Below are positions 9,020 through 16,353 of a DNA stretch of 64,000 nucleotides, one piece after another; position 1 is the stretch's first letter, and every line of letters begins with the position of its first letter. Source of the DNA: Phyllobacterium trifolii (GTDB lineage Bacteria; Pseudomonadota; Alphaproteobacteria; Rhizobiales; Rhizobiaceae). The notes below the pieces were generated by a model. The model saw only the letters and a list, made by a program, of their open reading frames with translations, ran no database searches and was not told where the DNA came from. Made by a program: the position numbers and the translations under genes. The stretch lies in assembly GCF_014192095.1 (NCBI RefSeq), contig NZ_JACHXN010000006.1:124001-188000 (forward strand), in the 5' to 3' direction.

Positions 9020-9526
9020 TTAATTTGTTTTTGGTGCCATTGCGGGATCAGTCCAGCATCCCTCCGGCAAACTCACCCATTTGTTGCACGATGCCATAAC
9101 CACAAAGGTCTCGCTTCGTACGATCTCTCCGAGGTCGCCGACCCCGGGTATCAACTCGCTGGTGACCCGGTAAAGATCGGCAATGTCGCCTGCGATGACT
9201 ACATCGACGATGATGTCGAACCGTCCGGTTACGACACATGCCGATGTGACGAAGGGGAGCGCTGCAATCCGTTCCGCGATCTCGCGTACGCGGCCGCGCC
9301 CCTGTGTATTGACACCGACGATGGCCGAGATCAGCTCGGGACGTTCCGTCAGGTTGAGCAGTCCGACGATCTTCAGGAGGTTTCGGTCCAGCAAGTTGCG
9401 AAGGCGCGTGCGTACCGTTGGCACGGACATCGCCATCGTTTCAGCAAGACGCGTCAACCCAGGCTGCGCATCCTGCGAAAGCTGTTTGACAAGCCGCCTG
9501 TCCGTCTGATCCAGATGTTCCCGCAA
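9020..9526 (-). CDS. Lrp/AsnC family transcriptional regulator
   Basis: 168 residues. The N-terminal HTH (GLTRLAETMAMSVPTVRTRLRNLLD) is followed by an AsnC ligand-binding RAM domain (GVNTQGRGRVREIAERIAALPFVTSACVVTGRFDIIVDVV). The best start is TTG at 9526, because an in-frame stop lies five codons upstream and no ATG is suitable. It sits directly upstream of the amino acid importer genes in the same direction, so it probably controls them in response to an amino acid. Confidence 0.87.
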   Translation of the reverse strand: MREHLDQTDRRLVKQLSQDAQPGLTRLAETMAMSVPTVRTRLRNLLDRNLLKIVGLLNLTERPELISAIVGVNTQGRGRVREIAERIAALPFVTSACVVTGRFDIIVDVVIAGDIADLYRVTSELIPGVGDLGEIVRSETFVVMASCNKWVSLPEGCWTDPAMAPKTN

Positions 9527-9623
9527 GCGGCTAGACTTTCACAAAAGAGAAAATACAGCGATAATTTTTACCGATATGGAATATCCTATGCGGTACTTTT
9601 GCAGAACACAAGGGTTTTGAAAC

Positions 9624-10790
9624 TCAAACGAATGGCTTTGCGGGGTCGAACTTGCGAGGAAGCAGTCTTTCCAGATAAGCCCGGCCCTGCGATGAGATCT
9701 GGTTTGTATCGGGCAGCATGAAATCATCCGGCAGATGCTTCGTCTTTCCAGCGACATTCGCGAGAGGTACCAGCTGCGGGCTGGTTTCTCCATTTTCATA
9801 CTGCAAGGCTACGGATCCGCCACCGCGGGCCACAGCTTCCACGGCAAAGGCCCCGGCCTCAAAAGCTTCGCGGGCATCCGTCTCGTTGATTGTCGCGATA
9901 TTGCCGCGCGGCATATAGCCGAATGTATCGACACGGGCCCGTGCACCGGGCAGCCCGGTGCGGATCAACTCTTCGATGGTCATGCCGAGATCACCACCCG
10001 AAAGGCGCACGTTCCCGTGCGCATCGCGCTCGAGCCGGTCGGGTGGAACCAGGTTTTCCACAACTGATCGTCCGTCTTCCGCCGTGACGCCCTCCGACAT
10101 TGCCACGATGCAGCGCCCATGGCGTGAGGTGGCTTCGCGTACGTCGTCGATGAACCGTTCCGGCGAAAAAGCCCGCTCGGGAACATAGACAAGGTGGGGT
10201 CCGCTGTCCTCGTCGAGCTGCCATGCGGCTGCCGCTGTTGTAAGAAAGCCCGCATGTCTGCCCATGACGATGCCGACATAAATTCCCGGCAAGGCGCGAA
10301 AATCGAGGTCGACGCTCAGGAAAGCACCGGCGACGAAGTCGGCTGCGGAGATGAATCCGGGCGTATGGTCGTTTTCGACAAGGTCATTGTCGATCGTCTT
10401 CGGGGCGTGGACAAAGGCAATATCCTTGCCGGCGGCGTCGGCCAGAATTTGCTGCGTCCCGGCCGTGTCGTTACCGCCGATATAAATGAACGCGGTGGCT
10501 CCGGCCTTTTGCAAGCCTTTGAGGATGACCTCGCAGTAGGCGGCGTCAGGTTTGTCGCGCGTACTTCCAAGGGCGGCGCTTGGTGTTGCGGCGATTCGGC
10601 GGAGGTCCTGTTCGCTCAAAGCGGAAAGATCGACGAAATTCCCGTCGCGTATACCGCGCACGCCATGTAGCGCGCCAAGAACGCGTGCATCCTTGTGACG
10701 CTTGCGGATCTCGATCGCGGCACCCGCCAATGTCTGGTTTATAACTGCAGTCGGCCCGCCGCCCTGCGCAATTACGAACGTCTCGGTCAT
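9624..10790 (-). CDS. 6-phosphofructokinase family protein, PPi-type signature
   Basis: 388-residue PfkA-superfamily enzyme. The active-site segments are GGGPTAVIN (residues 10-18), GGND (105-108) and PKTIDND (130-136). The Asp of GGND together with Lys in PKTIDND is the pattern of pyrophosphate-dependent phosphofructokinases; ATP enzymes usually have GGDG and PGTIDND. It would phosphorylate fructose 6-phosphate or a related sugar phosphate in the cytoplasm. It stands alone, upstream of the Lrp gene in the same direction (94 bp gap). Phosphoryl donor and substrate are inferred from motifs only. Confidence 0.82.
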   Translation of the reverse strand: MTETFVIAQGGGPTAVINQTLAGAAIEIRKRHKDARVLGALHGVRGIRDGNFVDLSALSEQDLRRIAATPSAALGSTRDKPDAAYCEVILKGLQKAGATAFIYIGGNDTAGTQQILADAAGKDIAFVHAPKTIDNDLVENDHTPGFISAADFVAGAFLSVDLDFRALPGIYVGIVMGRHAGFLTTAAAAWQLDEDSGPHLVYVPERAFSPERFIDDVREATSRHGRCIVAMSEGVTAEDGRSVVENLVPPDRLERDAHGNVRLSGGDLGMTIEELIRTGLPGARARVDTFGYMPRGNIATINETDAREAFEAGAFAVEAVARGGGSVALQYENGETSPQLVPLANVAGKTKHLPDDFMLPDTNQISSQGRAYLERLLPRKFDPAKPFV

Positions 10791-10907
10791 ATCAATTCTT
10801 TCGGTTTGCGTGTTTCCGGAAGCCAGATGGCCGGGTTAGACGGGATGATAACAATATTTGGCCGCCTGCGTAAATTTTCTCACCTAAATTGTTTTGCGCG
10901 AAGCGAG

Positions 10908-10936
10908 TTGAAACAATTCCAATTCAATTCTATAAA
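10908..10936 (+). promoter_or_regulatory. Sigma-70 promoter of cspA
   Basis: TTGAAA (10908-10913), an exact 17-bp spacer, and TATAAA (10931-10936). This is close to consensus and lies 132 bp upstream of the cspA start codon, implying a long leader. Confidence 0.7.
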
Positions 10937-10942
10937 AGCTGC

Positions 10943-11068
10943 GTTGAATTTTTGATTGTCGAAGTTTTTCGCGTGCAAGCGCTTCTACCTTCTCCTTCAA
11001 AACTCGATAGAAACGGTTATCGTGCATGTGTACGATATCCAGGTTGAAGTTGGCAGGGAGGGCTTAAT
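10943..11068 (+). promoter_or_regulatory. Long 5' leader of cspA
   Basis: About 125 nt of untranslated leader between the predicted transcription start (about 10943) and the cspA ATG. Long leaders are typical of cold-shock genes, where they control mRNA stability and translation. A Shine-Dalgarno GGGAGGGC precedes the start. The exact start of transcription is inferred. Confidence 0.5.
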
Positions 11069-11278
11069 ATGGCCACAGGCACAGTTAAATGGTTCAATTC
11101 CACAAAAGGTTTTGGTTTTATTCAACCTGAGGACGGCGGCGCGGATGTGTTCGTGCATATCTCTGCTGTTGAGCGCGCTGGATTGCGCAGCCTCAATGAT
11201 GGCCAGAAGATCAATTACGAGCTGGTGCGCGACAAGAAGTCGGGCAAGATGTCAGCCGATCAATTGAGCGCTGCCTGA
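11069..11278 (+). CDS. cspA: Cold shock protein, CspA family
   Basis: 69 residues, the usual CspA size. Both RNA-binding motifs are present: [12 protein letters not shown] (RNP1) and VFVHIS (RNP2). Such proteins bind single-stranded RNA/DNA and act as RNA chaperones. The strong promoter, long leader and immediate terminator-like hairpin suggest a monocistronic, highly expressed transcript. The following DUF6481-like gene may receive read-through. Confidence 0.96.
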   Translation: MATGTVKWFNSTKGFGFIQPEDGGADVFVHISAVERAGLRSLNDGQKINYELVRDKKSGKMSADQLSAA

Positions 11279-11340
11279 TCAGCGTTCAGTTTGTGGTCGC
11301 CAAGAAGGTGACCATGGCGTAAACTGAAATATATGACGGA

Positions 11341-11364
11341 GGCCAGGCCGATGCCTGGCCTTTT
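11341..11364 (+). terminator. Intrinsic terminator after cspA
   Basis: Perfect 8-bp inverted repeat GGCCAGGC / GCCTGGCC with loop CGAT, followed by TTTT. It lies 62 bp after the cspA stop. Confidence 0.75.
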
Positions 11365-11427
11365 CAATGGAATTGACGTCGCGAGCGCAAGCAGCTCGCT
11401 CAATATACGAACAAGGATGACCACCGG

Positions 11428-11790
11428 TTGAAAAATCTCAAAGAATTGGCTGAGCGCCGTACTGCTGCAGCCGAGGCGAAGAAACTGCTTCTCAAGAAGT
11501 TCGATAGTGCACCCAAGCCGACTGATCCCGAGATGCAGGCAAAACGTGCCGAGCGGGAGGCAATCGCAGCGGCGCGTGAAGCGCGGCGTGTGGAAAAAGA
11601 GCGGTTGGCGCAAGAAGAACTGGCCCGCAAGCAGGCAGAAGCCGATGCGTTGGCCGAGGTCGCCCTGGCCGAAGCGGAAGCCGCCAAGGTCGAAGCAAAC
11701 AGACATGTCGCGCGTGTCCTCGCCGATGAAGCTGAGCGCAAGGCGGAACGCGACCGGCGTTATGCAGCCCGCAAGGCGAAGCAACGCTGA
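11428..11790 (+). CDS. DUF6481-like, Ala/Arg/Lys/Glu-rich coiled-coil protein
   Basis: 120-residue, highly charged protein, dominated by Ala, Glu, Arg and Lys and predicted to be almost wholly helical. It resembles the small DUF6481 proteins found next to cspA in alphaproteobacteria; that assignment is from memory of the family. The start is TTG at 11428 with an AAGGAT Shine-Dalgarno sequence at 11413-11418. No enzyme motif or membrane segment is visible. A nucleic-acid or ribosome-associated role would fit the composition but is not shown. Confidence 0.7.
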   Translation: MKNLKELAERRTAAAEAKKLLLKKFDSAPKPTDPEMQAKRAEREAIAAAREARRVEKERLAQEELARKQAEADALAEVALAEAEAAKVEANRHVARVLADEAERKAERDRRYAARKAKQR

Positions 11791-11885
11791 AACGCGACCA
11801 ATTTTCAGACCTCTAAGTTCCCTGGCCGTTTGCTCCCCAATTTCGCGCGATTGACAACAGCCGCCGGAAAACAGGATTATCTCGT

Positions 11886-13799
11886 ATGCCGAGGACTTAC
11901 AGCAGTGGCGGACGGGTTCCGCGAGGGGCACCCGGGCGAGCCCTGGGCGGGCCGCCGTTGCCAGAGGTCCATACCCTGCGGGAACGTTTCGGGGCTCTGA
12001 AGAACCTTTGGCCATTCCTGTTGATGGTATGGCGGACAAGTCCGCATCTGACTGCGGCATCGCTCGTCCTGCGTCTGGGCCGGGCGCTCCTGCCCGTGAT
12101 AACGCTGTTCGTCGGCAAGCTGATCATCGACGATGTGGTCTTGCTGGTGCAAACGCCGAACAAGCCGGAAACGCTGTCGCAGTGGCTGAACAGCGGCCTT
12201 CTGAACTGGCTGGGGCTGCTTCTTCTAGCCGAATTCGCGCTGGCCGTTTTGTCGGATATTCTTGGGCGCGTTGTATCTCTGATTGACAGCCTGCTATCGG
12301 AGCGCGTCTCCAATAGCTCAAGCGTTCGCCTGATGCAGCATGCGGCAACGCTTGATCTGGAGGATTTCGAAGACGCCGAGTTTCAGGATCAGCTCGAGCG
12401 GGCCCGTCGTCAGTCGAGCGGGCGCATGACGCTGATGGGGCAATTGCTCAGCCAGGCACAGGACATGGTAACTGTTGCCAGCTTCGCCGCGGGCCTGATC
12501 GTCTATGCACCCTGGCTCATCGTTCTGTTGTTTCTTGCCCTGGTTCCGGCCTTTCTGGGCGAGGCGCATTTCAACGCCCAAAGCTATTCGCTCGATTTTG
12601 TCCGCACGCCGGAGCGGCGCGAACTCGATTATGTGCGGCAGACCGCAGCCAGCGTCGAAACAGCCAAGGAAGTCAAGATCTTCGGGCTGCACAGTTTCCT
12701 GATTGACCGCTACTTGCGTCTCGCTACCGATTTCTATGCGGCCAATCGCATACTCGCGCTGCGCCGTGCCAGCTGGGGCGGTCTCTTCACCGCGATGGGT
12801 ACTGTCGGCTATTATCTGGCTTATGCCTATATCGTCCTGCGCACGCTGGGCGGCGAGTTTTCCATCGGCGATCTGACCTTTCTCGCCGGCTCGTTCCGGC
12901 GCCTGCGCACCCTGCTCGAAGGGTTGCTGACAAGCTTTTCAAGTACGGCAGGACAAGCGCTTTATCTCGATGATCTGTTCGCCTTCTTCGAGGTCAAGCC
13001 CGAGATCCTTTCGCCGGAAAATCCACGTCCTTTCCCGCATCCGATCCGTCAGGGCTTCGTGTTCGACGATGTCGGGTTCATCTATCCCGGCGCCGAGCGC
13101 TGGGCGGTCCGCCACCTGAGCTTCACCCTACATGCGGGCGAAGTGGTGGCGCTTGTCGGTGAAAATGGCGCTGGCAAGACGACCCTGGTGAAGCTTCTCA
13201 CCCGCCTTTACGATCCGGATGAAGGCCGTATCCTGCTCGATGGCCATGATCTGCGCGAATATGATCTTGAGGCATTACGGGGCAATATGGGCGTGATCTT
13301 CCAGGATTTCGTGCGCTACAATCTCAGTGCTTCCGATAATATTGCGGTCGGCAGGATCGCCTACCGGAACGACCATCCCCGCATCGCGCAAGCGGCGTCG
13401 CGCAGCCAGGCGGATGGCGTCATTGCCAAGCTTCCCGGTCAGTATGAGCAGATGATCGGCAAGCGGTTCAAGAACGGCGTTGAGCTATCCGGCGGCGAAT
13501 GGCAGAAAATTGCCATCGCCAGAGCCTATATGCGCGAGGCAGAGGTGCTGATCCTTGATGAGCCGACAGCAGCGCTCGACGCCCGCTCCGAGTTCGAGGT
13601 GTTCCGGCGTTTCAAGGAACTCAGCGAAGGCAAGACGGCGATTCTCATCTCACACCGTTTCTCCAGCGTGCGTATGGCTGACCGTATTCTCGTTCTCGCC
13701 GATGGCAAGGTCGAAGCTGCCGGCACACATGAGGAACTTGTCGCGCAGGCCGGCCGCTATGCCGAGCTTTTCGAGTTGCAGGCCGCGGGCTATCGATAG
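11886..13799 (+). CDS. ABC exporter, fused permease/ATPase
   Basis: 637-residue type-I ABC exporter half-transporter. An N-terminal transmembrane domain (about residues 35-320, helices such as LLGLLLLAEFALAVLSDILG) precedes the ATPase. The nucleotide-binding domain has Walker A GENGAGKTT, signature LSGGEWQKIAIARA, Walker B VLILDEPTAALDA and ISHRFSS. Substrate could be a lipid, peptide or drug. It is a single gene, and its last 10 bp overlap the end of the convergent ORF 13790-14242. Confidence 0.88.
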   Translation: MPRTYSSGGRVPRGAPGRALGGPPLPEVHTLRERFGALKNLWPFLLMVWRTSPHLTAASLVLRLGRALLPVITLFVGKLIIDDVVLLVQTPNKPETLSQWLNSGLLNWLGLLLLAEFALAVLSDILGRVVSLIDSLLSERVSNSSSVRLMQHAATLDLEDFEDAEFQDQLERARRQSSGRMTLMGQLLSQAQDMVTVASFAAGLIVYAPWLIVLLFLALVPAFLGEAHFNAQSYSLDFVRTPERRELDYVRQTAASVETAKEVKIFGLHSFLIDRYLRLATDFYAANRILALRRASWGGLFTAMGTVGYYLAYAYIVLRTLGGEFSIGDLTFLAGSFRRLRTLLEGLLTSFSSTAGQALYLDDLFAFFEVKPEILSPENPRPFPHPIRQGFVFDDVGFIYPGAERWAVRHLSFTLHAGEVVALVGENGAGKTTLVKLLTRLYDPDEGRILLDGHDLREYDLEALRGNMGVIFQDFVRYNLSASDNIAVGRIAYRNDHPRIAQAASRSQADGVIAKLPGQYEQMIGKRFKNGVELSGGEWQKIAIARAYMREAEVLILDEPTAALDARSEFEVFRRFKELSEGKTAILISHRFSSVRMADRILVLADGKVEAAGTHEELVAQAGRYAELFELQAAGYR

Positions 13800-14242
13800 C
13801 CGTCAATATGCAGCAGCAAGCCTGCGCTGTTTTCCTTGGAAACCATGCGGTACCACCCTGGGACGTAGCTGTCCGTATGAGAGCAGGCTCGGGCAATCCC
13901 GGGATGTTCTTTCGCCCATTTTCTCAAAGCGATCCAAGCTGGACTTTCCGTGAATGACCGCGGACGTATCCTTCCCGAAATCGGGATACCGAATTCCCGG
14001 GCGACAATTTCGACGTCTTCATCGGAAAAAAGCGGCAGGAGGATATGCGGTTCATTGTATTTGCAGATCGCATAATAGGCTCTGCCGGTACCCTTGGAGA
14101 TCGAGAGTGCCGCGCCCAAGGGAACACCGCGACCATAGGTGCGGTTCTCAAGCATTTTCAGGCACGGACCCTCAGCAGAAATGGATCCTGTGAAGATACG
14201 GCCGCAAATTTCTACTCTATGAAATTCATGTCTGTCGGGCAT
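13790..14242 (-). CDS. Hypothetical protein, unrecognised
   Basis: About 150 residues from the ATG at 14242, preceded by a purine-rich GGGGGAACAGG. I do not recognise a family. There is no signal peptide or membrane segment. The sequence is a mixed alpha/beta type with several Trp/Tyr residues (PAWIALRKWAKEHP, PGWYRMVSKE). A start at 14314 would give 174 residues but lacks a clear ribosome site. It ends inside the 3' end of the convergent exporter gene (10-bp overlap), so the two stop codons are shared territory. Confidence 0.6.
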   Translation of the reverse strand: MPDRHEFHRVEICGRIFTGSISAEGPCLKMLENRTYGRGVPLGAALSISKGTGRAYYAICKYNEPHILLPLFSDEDVEIVAREFGIPISGRIRPRSFTESPAWIALRKWAKEHPGIARACSHTDSYVPGWYRMVSKENSAGLLLHIDGYR

Positions 14243-14434
14243 CCTGTTCCCCCATGATTCACCATGACGCAGGTACGCTTGACAACTTGGCGAATCATAC
14301 ACGAATCCGGCCATTTAACCAGCATGGGGCCATCCTTTACGCAGCGTTAAACGCCTTTCGTCGAGTTGGTGTCACATTTTTGAATCATACTGTGTTGAAA
14401 TATCTTGGCTTCGACCAGCAAAAGGAGATACGCC

Positions 14435-14932
14435 GTGAACGATAAAGTCTTCCACGTCCTGTTTCTCTCGCATCGCAATTCTGCAAGGAGCATGATGGCC
14501 GAGGCGATTCTCAATCGCATTGGAAAGCCCCACTTCGTAGCCTATAGCGCCGCCACGGAGCCCGGGGAGGCGATTGATCCTGAAACGAAGGAATTACTCG
14601 AGCAGACCGGCTTTCCGGTGGATGGCCTGCACCCCAAGCATTATCGCGAGTTCGGCCTTGAAGGCGCGCGTGACCTCGATTTCGTTTTCACGTTGAATGA
14701 TGAAGCCGCAGGGGAGCCCATGCCCGAATGGCCGGGCGTCCCGGTTACGGCCCATTGGGAGTCGTCCGATCCTGTCCAGGCTACCGGTGAGCCGTGGGAG
14801 CGCAAGCAGGCATTTTCCCGCACGATGATGGAACTTGATCGCCGGTTGAAGATTTTCGTCAACCTTCCGCTCAAATCGCTCGATCGCATGAGCATCCAGC
14901 ATCACGTCGATGAAATCGGCAAGTCAACATGA
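14435..14932 (+). CDS. ArsC/LMW protein-tyrosine-phosphatase fold protein lacking the catalytic Cys
   Basis: 165 residues from a GTG start at 14435 with AGGAG just upstream. The fold of thioredoxin-coupled arsenate reductase/low-molecular-weight phosphatase is recognisable (HVLFLSHRNSARSMMAEAIL, later YREFGL and a DP motif, SSDPVQATGE). In active members the P-loop is C-x5-R. Here residue 12 is Ser (codon TCG) with Arg at 18, so the nucleophile is replaced. Classic arsenate reduction or Tyr dephosphorylation is therefore unlikely unless it uses another residue. No arsenic resistance genes are nearby. Confidence 0.8.
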   Translation: MNDKVFHVLFLSHRNSARSMMAEAILNRIGKPHFVAYSAATEPGEAIDPETKELLEQTGFPVDGLHPKHYREFGLEGARDLDFVFTLNDEAAGEPMPEWPGVPVTAHWESSDPVQATGEPWERKQAFSRTMMELDRRLKIFVNLPLKSLDRMSIQHHVDEIGKST

Positions 14933-15052
14933 CTAACCACAATGTGACTTGAGGAACGCTGCCGCCGCTTTTGCGCCATGAATTTTTCATCCGTCTGACA
15001 TGGCCGCCGATTATCTTTCGGGTACGCGAATCAAACCTGATCGGTAAAGCAG

Positions 15053-15328
15053 ATGAACACAGCAAACCGCTGGACGCCGCACTGGGCGATCCACCCTGGC
15101 GAGCATTTGCGTCAGTGCATCGAATGTAACGGTCTTTCGACCGAAGACTTTGCGCGGCGCGTCGAGATGCCCGTGGCAATCATCGACGCCATCATTGCCG
15201 GCCAGCATCCGATCACACTCGACATTGCGACACGCATCGACAGAACGCTTGGCATCATGCCCGAGCTCTGGTTTGTGCTGCAGTCCAGATGGCAGCGCTA
15301 TCAGGAGACATTTCAGGCCTCTGCGTAA
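15053..15328 (+). CDS. HigA-like XRE/HTH antitoxin-family protein, solitary
   Basis: 91 residues with the HigA signature: HPGEHLRQCIE near the start, then an HTH (LSTEDFARRVEMPVAIIDAIIAG) and PITLDIATRIDRTLGIMPELWFVLQ. HigA antitoxins bind DNA and a HigB RNase toxin. The usual higB lies just upstream; here the 120 bp upstream encode nothing of that size, so the protein appears to be an orphan regulator or a remnant. Confidence 0.82.
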   Translation: MNTANRWTPHWAIHPGEHLRQCIECNGLSTEDFARRVEMPVAIIDAIIAGQHPITLDIATRIDRTLGIMPELWFVLQSRWQRYQETFQASA

Positions 15329-15343
15329 ACCTCTCCAAGGGGG

Positions 15344-16264
15344 CTATGCCTGAAGATCGAGCACCCATGTCTGCCCCACCAGATCCTGGCCGAAGGAATG
15401 ATGCTTTTCCTGGTCTACAAGGCGAAATCCGGCTGCCTCGTATATGCGGCGCGCCGAGACGAGGACGTCATTTGTCCATAGTTTGATCTGCCGGTAGCCG
15501 AGTTCCCTTGCGCGCCCGACACAGCTTGCAACGAGCGTTCGACCGATACCAAGACCGCGCGCGCTCGGTTCGACATAGAGAAGGCGCAGCTTCGCGACTT
15601 CAGGATCCTCGCTCTGGACGAGGAATATCGACCCCGCGATCGAACCGGCATATTCGGCAATCCACGCCGCTTCGCGTTCCGGATTGAAATTGGTGACGAA
15701 TTTCGACAGGATTTCAGCGACCAGCGCTTCATATGTCCAGTCGAGGCCATATTCCTGATAGTAAAGCACTGCCTGCCGGTGGATGACCCAGCCAAGATCG
15801 CCGGGCTGGAGACCGCGATATGTCACCGTGTCCGGCACATGGTTTTCTGCATCGATGAGGTTTCTGATCTGACGCATGGACGATACCAGCCGCCTGCGGG
15901 CATCATCGTCCAGGGGTGCAAGGATTTGCTCCATCTGAAGCTGCGAGCGCAGATTAAGGCCGGAAAAGACCTCTTGGCCCGCCGGGGTCAGCGTTATGAG
16001 ACGTTGCCGTCCATGTGTTGAGCTGGCACGGACGCGCACGAGCTTGCGCTTTTCGAAGCGTGAGACGATGCGGCTGAGATGGGCCTTGTCCATATGCAGA
16101 CTGCGGCCGATATCGGCGGCCGTCTGTTCGCCATTGTTGGCAAGTTCGTATAAGACGCGGCCCTCTGCCAAAGTATAGTCGCTGGCAAGCAGATGCTTGT
16201 CGAGCAAACCGATTTCCCTCGTAAAAAAGCGATTGAAACTACGAAATTCGTGAACTGCGTTCAT
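15344..16264 (-). CDS. MarR-type HTH / GNAT acetyltransferase fusion
   Basis: 306 residues. Residues 1-145 form a MarR winged HTH (ADIGRSLHMDKAHLSRIVSRFEKRKLVRV, THGRQRLITLTPAG). Residues about 150-306 form a GNAT domain with the acetyl-CoA motif VEPSARGLGIGRTLV. Such fusions are known in proteobacteria; the acetyltransferase may modify the ligand the regulator senses. A perfect operator lies 13 bp upstream, indicating autoregulation. Confidence 0.9.
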   Translation of the reverse strand: MNAVHEFRSFNRFFTREIGLLDKHLLASDYTLAEGRVLYELANNGEQTAADIGRSLHMDKAHLSRIVSRFEKRKLVRVRASSTHGRQRLITLTPAGQEVFSGLNLRSQLQMEQILAPLDDDARRRLVSSMRQIRNLIDAENHVPDTVTYRGLQPGDLGWVIHRQAVLYYQEYGLDWTYEALVAEILSKFVTNFNPEREAAWIAEYAGSIAGSIFLVQSEDPEVAKLRLLYVEPSARGLGIGRTLVASCVGRARELGYRQIKLWTNDVLVSARRIYEAAGFRLVDQEKHHSFGQDLVGQTWVLDLQA

Positions 16265-16276
16265 GTTATCCGCTCT

Positions 16277-16295
16277 ATGTTGTCAGTGACAACAT
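16277..16295. promoter_or_regulatory. MarR-type palindromic operator
   Basis: ATGTTGTCAGTGACAACAT, a perfect 8-bp inverted repeat with a 3-bp centre, 13 bp upstream of the MarR-GNAT start. Size and symmetry fit a MarR dimer site, so autorepression is likely. Confidence 0.72.
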
Positions 16296-16353
16296 CATAG
16301 GCATTTCACTTGGGATCACAAGATGGAAATGACGGCGACGAATGGGAAGAGGA

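Noticed and set aside
14933-15052. HigB toxin gene upstream of the HigA-like gene
   Set aside because: The 120 bp is too short and shows no HigB-like frame in either strand.
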